Positions 7,894 through 15,960 of a DNA stretch of 64,000 nucleotides are shown here, piece by piece; the stretch's first letter is position 1; every line of letters starts with the position of its first letter. The position numbers and the translations under genes are program-made. The notes beneath the pieces were generated by a model. It searched no databases and was not told the DNA's origin. It was given only the letters and a program-made list of their open reading frames with translations. The stretch comes from Pedobacter westerhofensis (GTDB lineage: Bacteria; Bacteroidota; Bacteroidia; Sphingobacteriales; Sphingobacteriaceae). The stretch spans positions 248,001-312,000 of the forward strand of contig NZ_FXTN01000009.1 of assembly GCF_900182595.1 (NCBI RefSeq), given 5' to 3'.

Positions 7894-8256
7894 TTTTGTA
7901 TGGGGATTTGACGATAGGATTTGTATGAGGGATTTAGCGGTAGCTTTTGTATCAGGGATCAGACAATAATTTTTGTATGCAAGATTCTGCGGTACCTTTT
8001 GCATGAGGGATCAGACAATAGACTTTGTATGCAAGATTTTGCGGTACCTTTTGTATGAGGGATCAGACAATAATTTTTGTATGCAAGATTTTGCGATACC
8101 TTTTGCATGAGGGATCAGACAATAGACTTTGTATGCAATATTTTGCGGTACCTTTTGTATGAGGGATCAGACAATAATTTTTGTATGCAAGATTTTGCGG
8201 TAGGTTTTGTATGAGTGATTGGACGATAGGTTTTAAATGATAGATTTTGCAGTAGG
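7894..8256 (+). repeat. 14-copy 26-bp tandem repeat with 104-bp higher-order period
   Basis: Units of 26 bp (the second is 25 bp) begin with TTTTGTATG or CTTTGTATG and end in one of four tails (CAATAAT, GCGGTACC, CAATAGA, GCGATACC-like). Units 3-6 (7945-8048) and 7-10 (8049-8152) repeat as four-unit blocks of 104 bp, followed by two more units of the next block and two diverged ones. There are no unique spacers, so it is not a CRISPR array. It lies between the GH92 and accD terminators and seems non-coding. Confidence 0.9.
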
Positions 8257-8372
8257 TTTGTGCAGGTGATAGTAAACTTTACAGGTTATGCATCATGCCC
8301 GGATCTCCCCCCTTGATATTGCGGTGGGTTTTGGCTGAGGGTTAAAGCGCCCTGCACTGGATAAACCTTTAC
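8257..8372. other. Short non-coding remainder after the tandem array
   Basis: About 115 nt with a diverged fragment of the 26-bp repeat at its start and no other structure that I can support. Confidence 0.4.
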
Positions 8373-8463
8373 GGAAAAAAAATGGGATACATGATATTCC
8401 GGCCTAGTCGTTCATTTGCGTAGCAAATTAATGCAGCCGGAATATCATGTATCCCATTTTTTT
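8373..8463 (-). terminator. Very long nested hairpin terminator of accD
   Basis: AAAAAAATGGGATACATGATATTCCGGC and its reverse complement (right arm 8436-8463) form a perfect stem of about 28 bp. The loop contains a perfect inner hairpin ATTTGC-GTA-GCAAAT (8414-8428). On the minus strand the second arm runs into eight T residues, fitting termination of accD, whose stop is at 8518. Confidence 0.75.
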
Positions 8464-8517
8464 CCCCCCTCACAATTCCAGTGCTATCTCCCCAGACAAC
8501 ATCCCCCCGTAATATCT

Positions 8518-9363
8518 CTAATTTTTTACCATTTTCAGGAACGTAGCCAACTTCGCCTTCATTGCCCTTCTGTCTACGATAAAATCAAGGAAACCATGTT
8601 CCTGAACAAACTCAGCCGTCTGGAAACCTTTAGGCAGGTCTTTTTTAATTGTTTCTTTGATTACCCTTGGTCCGGCAAAGCCGATCAGTGCTCCCGGCTC
8701 AGCGATATTGATATCACCAAGCATGGCATATGAGGCAGTAACCCCACCTGTAGTAGGATCAGTCAGCAATGAAATGTAAGGGATCTTAGCCTGGCTTAAA
8801 AGTGCCAGTTTTGCGGATGTCTTAGCCATTTGCATTAAAGAAAATGCAGCTTCCATCATCCTTGCGCCACCGGATTTAGAGATCATCAGGAAAGGGATCT
8901 TATGTTTAATACTGTAATCGATAGACCTTGCGATCTTTTCGCCCACTACCGAACCCATAGAGCCACCAATAAAGTTAAAATCCATACAGGCAATCACCAG
9001 GTCTTCTCCATCAATCTTTCCTACACCTGCGCGTATGGCATCCCTTAAACCTGTTTTCGACATTGTATCCACCAGGCGTTCTGTATAAGGTTTGCTGTCA
9101 GTAAAGTTCAGCGGATCTCCCGAAGTCAGATTTCCAAACAGCTCTGTAAACTCATTGTTATCAAACAGTACCTGGAAATATTCTTTGGAACCTACTCTTA
9201 AATGATAGTCACAATAGTGGCATACATATTTATTTTCTATAAGGTCTGCGCTGTGTAATGCCTTTTTGCAATTAGGACACTTGTTCCATAAGCCATCCGG
9301 CGCTTCTTTTTTCTCTTCTGTCAGCGTGCTGATACCTTTTTTTTCTCTCTTAAACCAAGCCAT
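8518..9363 (-). CDS. accD: Acetyl-CoA carboxylase carboxyltransferase, beta subunit
   Basis: A 281-residue protein that with AccA transfers the carboxyl group from biotin to acetyl-CoA, giving malonyl-CoA for fatty acid synthesis. The N-terminal four-Cys zinc ribbon is complete (C29-P-N-C32 and C48-H-Y-C51), followed by the crotonase-fold carboxyltransferase domain with S-G-G-A-R-M-M-E-A and D-P-T-T-G-G-V-T-A-S. Length matches the family. It ends at a strong hairpin and is divergent from fbaA. Confidence 0.96.
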   Translation of the reverse strand: MAWFKREKKGISTLTEEKKEAPDGLWNKCPNCKKALHSADLIENKYVCHYCDYHLRVGSKEYFQVLFDNNEFTELFGNLTSGDPLNFTDSKPYTERLVDTMSKTGLRDAIRAGVGKIDGEDLVIACMDFNFIGGSMGSVVGEKIARSIDYSIKHKIPFLMISKSGGARMMEAAFSLMQMAKTSAKLALLSQAKIPYISLLTDPTTGGVTASYAMLGDINIAEPGALIGFAGPRVIKETIKKDLPKGFQTAEFVQEHGFLDFIVDRRAMKAKLATFLKMVKN

Positions 9364-9451
9364 GTTATTCGTTGAAAAATGCGATTACAAAGAAACGAAA
9401 AAAAATTAGAACAGTTTAGCCTAGATTAAGGTAAAATAATCGGGTATTGAT

Positions 9452-9482
9452 TTGCCCGGCCTGATATTTTTCCTAACTTCGG
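9452..9482 (+). promoter_or_regulatory. Promoter of fbaA (TTTG-N19-TAACTTCG)
   Basis: TTTG at 9452-9455, a 19-nt spacer and TAACTTCG at 9475-9482 match the Bacteroidota promoter consensus with one changed base in the -7 box. The ATG at 9504 is 21 nt downstream. Confidence 0.65.
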
Positions 9483-9503
9483 CAGATATAAAATCTAATA
9501 ACA

Positions 9504-10586
9504 ATGAGTTTAAAAGGCTATAAAGGCGTAATTTACGGAGATGCCCTTCAAGAACTATTCGAACAGGCAAAAAAACATCAATTTGCATTACCTGCAGTTA
9601 ATGTGACCGGTACAAATACGATCAATGCAGTTATGGAAACTGCTAAAGCGGTGAATTCACCAGTGATGATTCAATTATCTAATGGTGGCGCGCAATTTTA
9701 TGCGGGAAAAACCTTAAATAATGACAACTTAAATGCATGTGTACTTGGTGCGGTATCAGCAGCAAAACATGTTCATTTATTAGCAGAGCATTATGGTGTT
9801 GCTGTAGTATTACATACAGACCACGCTGCTAAAAAATTATTGCCATGGATTGATGGTTTGTTAGAACACGGAGAGAAATTCTTTGCTGAAACAGGTAAAC
9901 CATTATTTTCTTCGCACATGCTTGACCTTTCTGAAGAGTCAATCGAAGAAAACATGGAGATCTCTGCAAAATATTTAGCCCGTATGGCTAAAATGGGCAT
10001 GACGATCGAAATCGAACTTGGTGTAACAGGTGGTGAAGAAGATGGCGTTGATAACAGCGATGTTGACAGCTCTAAATTATATACTCAACCTTCTGAAGTA
10101 GCTTATGCTTACGAAGAATTAAGTAAAGTGAGTGATAAATTTACAATTGCAGCAGCTTTTGGTAATGTTCATGGTGTGTATAAACCAGGCAACGTTAAAC
10201 TGCAGCCCGTAATTTTGAAAAACTCACAGGACTTCGTTAAAGAAAAATTTGCCCTTACTGCGGAAAAACCTATCAACTTTGTATTCCACGGCGGATCAGG
10301 CTCTACTCAGGAAGAGATCAGAGAAGCAATTTCTTACGGTGCCATTAAAATGAACATTGATACAGATATGCAATGGGCATTATGGGAAGGTATCCTTGAG
10401 TATTACAAGAAAAACGAAGCCTATCTTCAGGGACAGATTGGAAATCCTGATGGAGAAGACAAGCCTAACAAGAAATTTTATGACCCTCGCGTATGGTTAC
10501 GTAAAGGTGAAGAAACTTTTGTTGAGCGTTTAACTCAGGCTTTCGAAGATTTGAACTGCAAAAACGCAAGCGACAAATTAGCTTAA
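9504..10586 (+). CDS. fbaA: Class II fructose-bisphosphate aldolase
   Basis: A 360-residue zinc aldolase that interconverts fructose-1,6-bisphosphate with DHAP and glyceraldehyde-3-phosphate in glycolysis and gluconeogenesis. It contains V-L-H-T-D-H-A-A with the metal-binding His, the E-I-E-L-G-V-T-G-G-E-E-D-G region, N-V-H-G-V-Y and F-H-G-G-S-G-S with further metal and phosphate ligands. Length and motifs fit class IIA (E. coli FbaA type). It has its own promoter and a terminator 47 nt after the stop. Its codon usage is A/T-biased compared with neighbours, as expected for a highly expressed gene. Confidence 0.96.
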   Translation: MSLKGYKGVIYGDALQELFEQAKKHQFALPAVNVTGTNTINAVMETAKAVNSPVMIQLSNGGAQFYAGKTLNNDNLNACVLGAVSAAKHVHLLAEHYGVAVVLHTDHAAKKLLPWIDGLLEHGEKFFAETGKPLFSSHMLDLSEESIEENMEISAKYLARMAKMGMTIEIELGVTGGEEDGVDNSDVDSSKLYTQPSEVAYAYEELSKVSDKFTIAAAFGNVHGVYKPGNVKLQPVILKNSQDFVKEKFALTAEKPINFVFHGGSGSTQEEIREAISYGAIKMNIDTDMQWALWEGILEYYKKNEAYLQGQIGNPDGEDKPNKKFYDPRVWLRKGEETFVERLTQAFEDLNCKNASDKLA

Positions 10587-10633
10587 TATAAGTTTAAGCA
10601 TAGCTGAAGATGATTTAGCGCTTAAAAAATATT

Positions 10634-10670
10634 AGCGCTTTTCGGTTGATCCGGGAAGCGCTTTTTTTTT
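10634..10670 (+). terminator. Intrinsic terminator of fbaA
   Basis: AGCGCTTTTCGG-TTGAT-CCGGGAAGCGCT gives a 12-bp stem with two G-T wobbles and is followed directly by eight or more T residues. Confidence 0.85.
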
Positions 10671-10682
10671 ACCTTTATCAAA

Positions 10683-11747
10683 ATGATAAATCGTAAAAGG
10701 CAAGGTACACAGCTTAAATTCAAGACAATGTTGTACTGTGTGCTGCTGATCTTAGTTAGCAGCTGTAAGGACCGGTCAACCGCCCATACCGCCTTTTATT
10801 TCTGGAAAACAGTATTCCAGTTAAAACCCGGAGAGAAAGAACTGCTTCGAAGTGCTGCAAATAACCGCCTGTATCTGCGTTTTTTTGATATCGTCTGGAA
10901 CAAACAGGAACTGCAGGCCTTACCAAATGGAGTAATTGCGTTTAAAGAGTCAGTATCAGCTTTGTCCATTACCCCGGTTATTTACATCACCAACCAGTCG
11001 CTGCAGCAAACTGCTCCTTCAGGAATAGACAGCCTCGCCTTTAAAGCAAATCGCCTGCTTGTCCGTCTTGCGGCTGAAAATGGTATCGTGTACAAAGATA
11101 TTCAGATAGACTGCGACTGGTCGGTAAGCACAAAGACAAGGTATTTTGCTTTCCTGCGCGCTTTTAAACGATATAACCGCAAAAAACTCGAAGCAACCAT
11201 ACGTCTGCACCAGGTTAAATATCCCGAACGTACAGGAGTACCACCTGTTGACAAAGGCCTGCTGATGTTTTACAATATGGGAAAGATATCTGCCGCTTTA
11301 AACGTAAGGAACTCTATCTATAACCCCGAGGATGCAGCAGCTTATATTGCTGCCCTGCCTCATTACCATTTACCTTTAGATGTGGCATTGCCCGCATTTT
11401 CATGGGCTATCCAAATCAGGGCAGATAAGGTAGTGCAATCCTATGCGAAGATCAGCCTCGCAGAACTGTCAAACCCGCAAAACTTTGAACAAATATCCTC
11501 CGGCAGCCTGTCTGTCCCAGCCTTTACAGCCCTTAAAAGTTTCTATCTGAAAGGGGTATATGTAAAAACGGGGGATGTGTTCAAGTTTGAAGGAACAGAT
11601 CACGAAATTCTTGCCGCGGCCGCAAAACAGGTTTCGGCATACCTGGCACCGCTCAACAACCGAACTGTCATTTATTATGAAATCTCATCAGTCAATTTAT
11701 TACCTCTATATGCAAAAGATATCAAAGAAATTTCTGCTCATTTTTAG
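10683..11747 (+). CDS. Predicted lipoprotein of unknown function, possibly TIM-barrel
   Basis: A 354-residue protein. The basic N-terminus, a hydrophobic stretch and L-V-S-S-C around residue 28 form a lipoprotein signal. The body alternates strands and helices: Y-L-R-F-F-D-I-V-W, T-P-V-I-Y-I-T-N, I-Q-I-D-C-D-W-S, L-E-A-T-I-R-L-H and A-L-P-A-F-S-W. This rhythm is like a (beta/alpha)8 barrel, and the I-D-C-D-W strand end recalls GH18-like DxxD motifs, but I cannot assign a family. ATG 10728 is an alternative start that would lose the basic n-region. It overlaps the next gene by 38 nt, so the two are probably expressed and function together. Confidence 0.7.
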   Translation: MINRKRQGTQLKFKTMLYCVLLILVSSCKDRSTAHTAFYFWKTVFQLKPGEKELLRSAANNRLYLRFFDIVWNKQELQALPNGVIAFKESVSALSITPVIYITNQSLQQTAPSGIDSLAFKANRLLVRLAAENGIVYKDIQIDCDWSVSTKTRYFAFLRAFKRYNRKKLEATIRLHQVKYPERTGVPPVDKGLLMFYNMGKISAALNVRNSIYNPEDAAAYIAALPHYHLPLDVALPAFSWAIQIRADKVVQSYAKISLAELSNPQNFEQISSGSLSVPAFTALKSFYLKGVYVKTGDVFKFEGTDHEILAAAAKQVSAYLAPLNNRTVIYYEISSVNLLPLYAKDIKEISAHF

Positions 11748-13998
11748 CCTGGCAGTGATCAGTGCTGCTGGTGTAGTCTGGGCATGTGGCGGTGGCGACT
11801 GGGACGAGTCTGAATATTCTAACTTCAGTCCCGAAGCTTTTGTAGACCACCAGTACTCGCCCTTTTTTTATAACAGCTGGCAAAGCTATTACGGCAGCGA
11901 TTTCAATGATGACAGCAATACCCGCTATAACCAGCAGGTGGCTGATGAATGGAATGTTTACCTGGACAGTAAGATAAGGCAAAAAGATCTCCATACTTTA
12001 CTGTTTAAATCATCCTATGCAGAAATAGATTCGTCATACCGCTATTTTAAAGGTGATCTGAAAATTTTACCCGACAGTTTATCCTCTCTCAAATCATCGG
12101 GCCTGACCAAAAAACAGAGGAGTACATTTTTCGAATACCTACTGCTGGCGAAGAAATGTGAGCAGTTTGCCGTATCAAACCAGACTTACTACTGGGACGA
12201 GAAGGTAACCTTTGTTAGCCCCGAACCTGAAGTTAATGTATCGCTGTTGAAAGCATTTAAGAAAAGCCATGATCCCTTTATCAGGCAGCGGTACTGGTTC
12301 CAGCTGATCCGTTATGCTTATTTTGAAGAACTGCCTGCCCTCAATGCCGACAGCAGTGCGGGGCCGGACCAGAGCGGCCTGGTTACGCTGTTTAACAAGT
12401 ATCAGAAGAGCTTTCCCAAAAACAGTATGTACTACCGCGCATTGGGATATCTGGCAGGGCATTATTACAAACGCCAGGATTTTGCCAGGGCAAACTACCT
12501 CTACAGTCTGTGCTATAACTTTTCCTCCGAAATGAAAATCCCAAGTAAGTGGAGCTTCCATCCGCAGGATGAAAAAGACTGGGAAGAAAGTTTAATGCTG
12601 GCAAAAAACAAAGAAGAGAAAATCACGCTCTGGCATATGATGGGAATTGTGCAGGATGAAAACAGGGCCATAGAAAATATATATGCGCTTGATCCGAAAT
12701 CAGAGAAACTGGACCTTTTGCTGAGCAGGCTGATCAACCAGATCGAGGCTCCTAATGCTGAAGTGTACAGGGACAGCACAACACAGATAAAAATAACCAA
12801 AGAGGACATTGCCCTGGTTGACCGTATTGCCCTTAAGGGCGACATCAAAAAACCTTATTACTGGAACATGGCCGCCGGATACCTGCATGTATTGACAGGA
12901 GATGTGGCCGCTGCAGGCAAATTTTACAGACAGGCAAAACAGCAGCTCCCTGCAAACAACCGCCTGGCCGAAGCCCAGTACAGATTGCTGAACTGGAACC
13001 TGTACCTCTCCGGCCTGAAGAAAATAGATTCAGAAACAGAAACCGAAATGGTGCCGGATCTTAACTGGCTTGCTGACCTGCGTGATCAGAAGGATACGCT
13101 GGCCAATCTAAGGTACCAGCGCGCCCTCTCAGAAAGTATTAATTTGCTGAGCCGCCTGTATAAAAAGCAGGGACAACTGCTCAAATCTGAATGTTTCCAA
13201 ACCAGCACCGCATTTTATGTAAAGAATGAAAACATTGACGCGATGAAGTCACTGCTGGGCAAAACTAATCAAACTCCTTTTGAAAAAGCGATGCTGCGGT
13301 ATTATCCTTATGATCCGGGCGATCTGTACTACCACCAGGGCTTAATGCTGGTGTACCAGGAAAAAACTGATGCAGCTATAGCCCTTTGGGAGAAATCCGG
13401 AGAAAATGCCACATTTGACTTACTGGCCAATCCCTTTAACGGCAGGATCAACGACTGTCACGACTGTGATTTTGAGGCGCTGCAAACCAAAAAGTATACG
13501 GCACTGGACGTCCTGAAAACGATCAAAGCCATAAAAGCTGAAATCGCTGCCGGGAAAAACCTTTATACCAATAATTTGCTGCTGGGTAATGTGTATTATA
13601 ACATCACACATTATGGCAATGCCAGGGTATTTTATCAAACCGCAATCACCGGTTCAGATGCCACATCACCAATGGATATCCCGCTCGAATTCAGGTCGCG
13701 CTTTACCTCATCGGCCATCGCCGAAAAATATTACCTGCGGGCGCGTTCAGCGGCTAAAACCGCCACACAGCAAGCGCGCTGCACCTTCATGGCTGCTAAA
13801 TGCGAGCGGAATGATATTTACAATGAAACCTTTAACGACCCGGCCAATGAGAAGAAATACTACTGGGATATCGATTTTACTACTGCCTATGCTACACGTT
13901 ATTTTGCCGACTTATATACGCGGTACCGCAACACGGCATTTTACCGGGAAGTAATACAGGAGTGCGGCTATTTTAAAAGTTATGTTAACGGACAATAG
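11710..13998 (+). CDS. Large exported protein of unknown function, probably helical repeat
   Basis: About 762 residues from the ATG at 11710. The N-terminus M-Q-K-I-S-K-K followed by a hydrophobic core and W-A-C-G-G-G is a lipoprotein-type signal; the residues after Cys (G-G-G-D-W-D-E) are acidic. The rest is rich in aromatic and charged helices with tetratricopeptide-like spacing (for example Y-R-A-L-G-Y-L-A-G-H-Y-Y-K and G-D-V-A-A-A-G-K-F-Y-R-Q-A). I recognise no catalytic motif. The start lies inside the upstream lipoprotein gene (38-nt overlap). Earlier in-frame ATGs (11677) would add a tail before the signal and are less likely. Confidence 0.7.
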   Translation: MQKISKKFLLIFSLAVISAAGVVWACGGGDWDESEYSNFSPEAFVDHQYSPFFYNSWQSYYGSDFNDDSNTRYNQQVADEWNVYLDSKIRQKDLHTLLFKSSYAEIDSSYRYFKGDLKILPDSLSSLKSSGLTKKQRSTFFEYLLLAKKCEQFAVSNQTYYWDEKVTFVSPEPEVNVSLLKAFKKSHDPFIRQRYWFQLIRYAYFEELPALNADSSAGPDQSGLVTLFNKYQKSFPKNSMYYRALGYLAGHYYKRQDFARANYLYSLCYNFSSEMKIPSKWSFHPQDEKDWEESLMLAKNKEEKITLWHMMGIVQDENRAIENIYALDPKSEKLDLLLSRLINQIEAPNAEVYRDSTTQIKITKEDIALVDRIALKGDIKKPYYWNMAAGYLHVLTGDVAAAGKFYRQAKQQLPANNRLAEAQYRLLNWNLYLSGLKKIDSETETEMVPDLNWLADLRDQKDTLANLRYQRALSESINLLSRLYKKQGQLLKSECFQTSTAFYVKNENIDAMKSLLGKTNQTPFEKAMLRYYPYDPGDLYYHQGLMLVYQEKTDAAIALWEKSGENATFDLLANPFNGRINDCHDCDFEALQTKKYTALDVLKTIKAIKAEIAAGKNLYTNNLLLGNVYYNITHYGNARVFYQTAITGSDATSPMDIPLEFRSRFTSSAIAEKYYLRARSAAKTATQQARCTFMAAKCERNDIYNETFNDPANEKKYYWDIDFTTAYATRYFADLYTRYRNTAFYREVIQECGYFKSYVNGQ

Positions 13999-14072
13999 TT
14001 TCACGTATTTAACATTTGTCAGGACTGTTTAATCCATTTTAATGTTCAACTTTACGTGATAACACATAAGTC

Positions 14073-14573
14073 ATGGAAGCAACAGTCGGCAAGAAAAATC
14101 TATTTGAAAAATTTTCAAATGCAGCTACAAAATTTACGGGGAGTTCCACAGCATTTGTGATTGCCCTGTTAACGGTGATCATCTGGGCTGTTACCGGTCC
14201 GCTCTTTCATTATTCAGAAACCTGGCAGCTGGTGATCAATACAGGAACTACAATCATCACATTCCTGATGGTATTCCTGATCCAGAAAGCACAGAATAAA
14301 GATGGTAAGGCCATCCAGCTGAAACTGAATGAATTGATTGCTGCCCATGAACGCGCAAGCAACAGAATGGTGGATATTGAAGACCTTACAGAAAAGGATC
14401 TGGACCAGTTGCATAAATTCTACGTTACATTGGCAGAACTTGCCAAACAAGAAACCGATATTCATTGTTCTCATTCCATAGATGCCGCCGAGGAAGTAAA
14501 TGAGTATAAATCCAGGCATCTGCGTAAGCCTAAACCAAATAAAGAACACAATGGAAATACTGCAGGTAAATAA
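14073..14573 (+). CDS. Low-affinity iron permease family membrane protein
   Basis: A 166-residue protein with two transmembrane helices around residues 27-43 and 52-70 and a hydrophilic helical C-terminal half. The segment T-G-S-S-T-A-F-V-I-A-L-L-T-V-I-I-W-A-V-T-G-P followed by N-T-G-T-T-I-I-T-F-L-M-V-F-L-I-Q matches the Fet4-related low-affinity iron permease family (PF04120). In bacteria iron transport has not been shown for such short members, so the name is by family only. Its last codons overlap the next gene. Confidence 0.75.
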   Translation: MEATVGKKNLFEKFSNAATKFTGSSTAFVIALLTVIIWAVTGPLFHYSETWQLVINTGTTIITFLMVFLIQKAQNKDGKAIQLKLNELIAAHERASNRMVDIEDLTEKDLDQLHKFYVTLAELAKQETDIHCSHSIDAAEEVNEYKSRHLRKPKPNKEHNGNTAGK

Positions 14574-14973
14574 GATCAGGACCAAAGAAGAGCTTGAAAG
14601 CGCTTTTGCTGTCCGCAGAAAAGTCTTTGTAGAAGAGCAGGGAGTTCCCGCAGAACTGGAACTGGAAAATGAAGATGTTTCCGTACACTTTCTGGCTTTA
14701 CTGGACAACCAGCCCTGTGGTGCCTGCCGTTATCGTAAAACCGATAAGGGCTATAAATTAGAACGTTTTGCCGTATTAAAAGAGTTCCGTAACAAGCGGG
14801 TAGGGCTCGCTATGGTTGCTGCTGTCCTGGATGATATCCCGGATGATGATCAGCCCATCTATTTAAACGCACAGAGCGATGCCGTGGGCCTGTATACCAA
14901 GTTCGGCTTTGCCATCGAGGGCGAGCAGTTTGAAGAAGCTGGTATTCAGCATTTCAGAATGGTAAAGAAATAA
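14551..14973 (+). CDS. GNAT-family acetyltransferase, YjcF/ElaA type
   Basis: 140 residues from ATG 14551. The N-terminal A-F-A-V-R-R-K-V-F-V-E-E-Q-G-V-P motif is typical of the YjcF/ElaA branch, followed by K-L-E-R-F-A-V-L-K-E-F-R-N-K-R-V-G (acetyl-CoA pyrophosphate loop) and Y-T-K-F-G-F. The substrate is unknown. It starts 23 nt before the stop of the permease-like gene, indicating coupling. Its stop codon directly abuts the stop of the convergent HMG-CoA lyase gene with no terminator between, so the two transcripts must overlap. Confidence 0.85.
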   Translation: MEILQVNKIRTKEELESAFAVRRKVFVEEQGVPAELELENEDVSVHFLALLDNQPCGACRYRKTDKGYKLERFAVLKEFRNKRVGLAMVAAVLDDIPDDDQPIYLNAQSDAVGLYTKFGFAIEGEQFEEAGIQHFRMVKK

Positions 14974-15822
14974 TCAGATATTGAATACGGTGGTAGAAAG
15001 CGCTAAAGCTTCCTGCAGTTTAGCGAGATTAAGCTCTAGGTTTTCTCCCTGTTGTTGAAGGTAATTAATTACGTCCTCAGTGGCCATATTTCCTGTTAGG
15101 TCGTCCTTTGCCATCGGACAGCCGCCAAATCCCCTCAGCGCGCTGTCAAATCGCTTACAGCCGCTTTGATAAGCAGCTTCAATTTTTTCTATCCGGCTTT
15201 CCGGCGTACTGTGCAAATGAAGGCCAATCTCAGTTTCAGGGAAGCTGCGCATAAGCAAAGGCAGTAGTTGCTTTATCTGTGGAGGCGTGGATACACCTAT
15301 GGTATCCGAAAGGGATAGGATTTTAGTGCCTTTCTCTACTAGTCTTCCCGCCCAGTCCTCAACGATTGCGGCATTATATTCATCCCCATAAGGATTTCCA
15401 AATCCCATAGAAAGATAAACCACTGCAGTTTTTCCATGCTTTTCACAAAGCTCCAGCATCTGCTCAACGGTTGTTAAAGACTCCAGGATACCGGAATTGG
15501 TGTTACGCCGCTGGAAGGTCTCAGACACAGAAAATGGAAAACCTATGTAACTGATCTCCGGGCAGGCCATCGCTTCATCTGCGCCTCTTAGATTGGCCAC
15601 AATGGCCAGTAGCTTTGTAGCTGAGTAGCCAAGATCAAGCTGTGCAAGCACTTCTTTGGTATCCCTCAGTTGAGGAATCGCTTTTGGTGATACAAAGCTC
15701 CCGAAATCAATTGTATCAAAGCCTGTCTGCAAAAGCAGGTTGATATATTGTGCTTTGAGCGCTGTAGGAATGAACTCATGTATTCCCTGCATGGCATCTC
15801 TCGGGCATTCAATTAACTTCAT
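14974..15822 (-). CDS. Hydroxymethylglutaryl-CoA lyase
   Basis: A 282-residue TIM-barrel enzyme of the HMGL family that cleaves HMG-CoA to acetyl-CoA and acetoacetate, the last step of leucine degradation. Evidence is the N-terminal E-C-P-R-D (metal and catalytic Arg/Asp), S-D-T-I-G-V, the metal ligands H-L-H-S-T and the active-site cysteine loop G-F-G-G-C-P-M-A near residue 233. Length is slightly below the usual 300. A -7 box lies about 30 nt upstream. Confidence 0.9.
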   Translation of the reverse strand: MKLIECPRDAMQGIHEFIPTALKAQYINLLLQTGFDTIDFGSFVSPKAIPQLRDTKEVLAQLDLGYSATKLLAIVANLRGADEAMACPEISYIGFPFSVSETFQRRNTNSGILESLTTVEQMLELCEKHGKTAVVYLSMGFGNPYGDEYNAAIVEDWAGRLVEKGTKILSLSDTIGVSTPPQIKQLLPLLMRSFPETEIGLHLHSTPESRIEKIEAAYQSGCKRFDSALRGFGGCPMAKDDLTGNMATEDVINYLQQQGENLELNLAKLQEALALSTTVFNI

Positions 15823-15852
15823 AGCGCATCTGGTTAGGCTGCCAATTTAAAC

Positions 15853-15860
15853 CAAAAATA
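15853..15860 (-). promoter_or_regulatory. -7 element of the HMG-CoA lyase gene
   Basis: On the minus strand this is TATTTTTG, a perfect TAnnTTTG match 30 nt from the ATG at 15822 and directly downstream of the secDF terminator. A clear -33 box was not seen. Confidence 0.5.
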
Positions 15861-15887
15861 TGGGAATAAAAAAGCGCTTTAATAAAA

Positions 15888-15924
15888 ATGCCCCCAGAAA
15901 GTGTCTAACTTTTTGGGGGCATTG
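15888..15924 (-). terminator. Terminator of secDF with GTTAGAC-containing loop
   Basis: AATGCCCCCAGAAAGT-GTCTA-ACTTTTTGGGGGCATT forms a 16-bp stem with one mismatch; on the minus strand it runs into TTTTTATT. Its inner part resembles that of the hairpin at 47132-47180 (see findings). Confidence 0.75.
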
Positions 15925-15960
15925 CATTTTCAGGGAAACCCTGTCAGTATGATAAATATC

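Noticed and set aside
7894..8256. CRISPR array
   Set aside because: The 26-bp units follow each other directly with no unique spacers, and no cas gene is in the window.
7894..8256. An array of functional promoters
   Set aside because: TTTG and TA elements recur every 26 bp, but the -7 boxes carry an extra base in most units (TACCTTTTG, TAATTTTTG) and the spacing is short; periodic composition explains the likeness.
15888..15924. Remnant of an IS3-family insertion end
   Set aside because: GTGTCTAACTTTTTGGGG recalls some IS ends, but no transposase or target duplication is visible; the hairpin is better explained as terminator, with the link kept only as a question.
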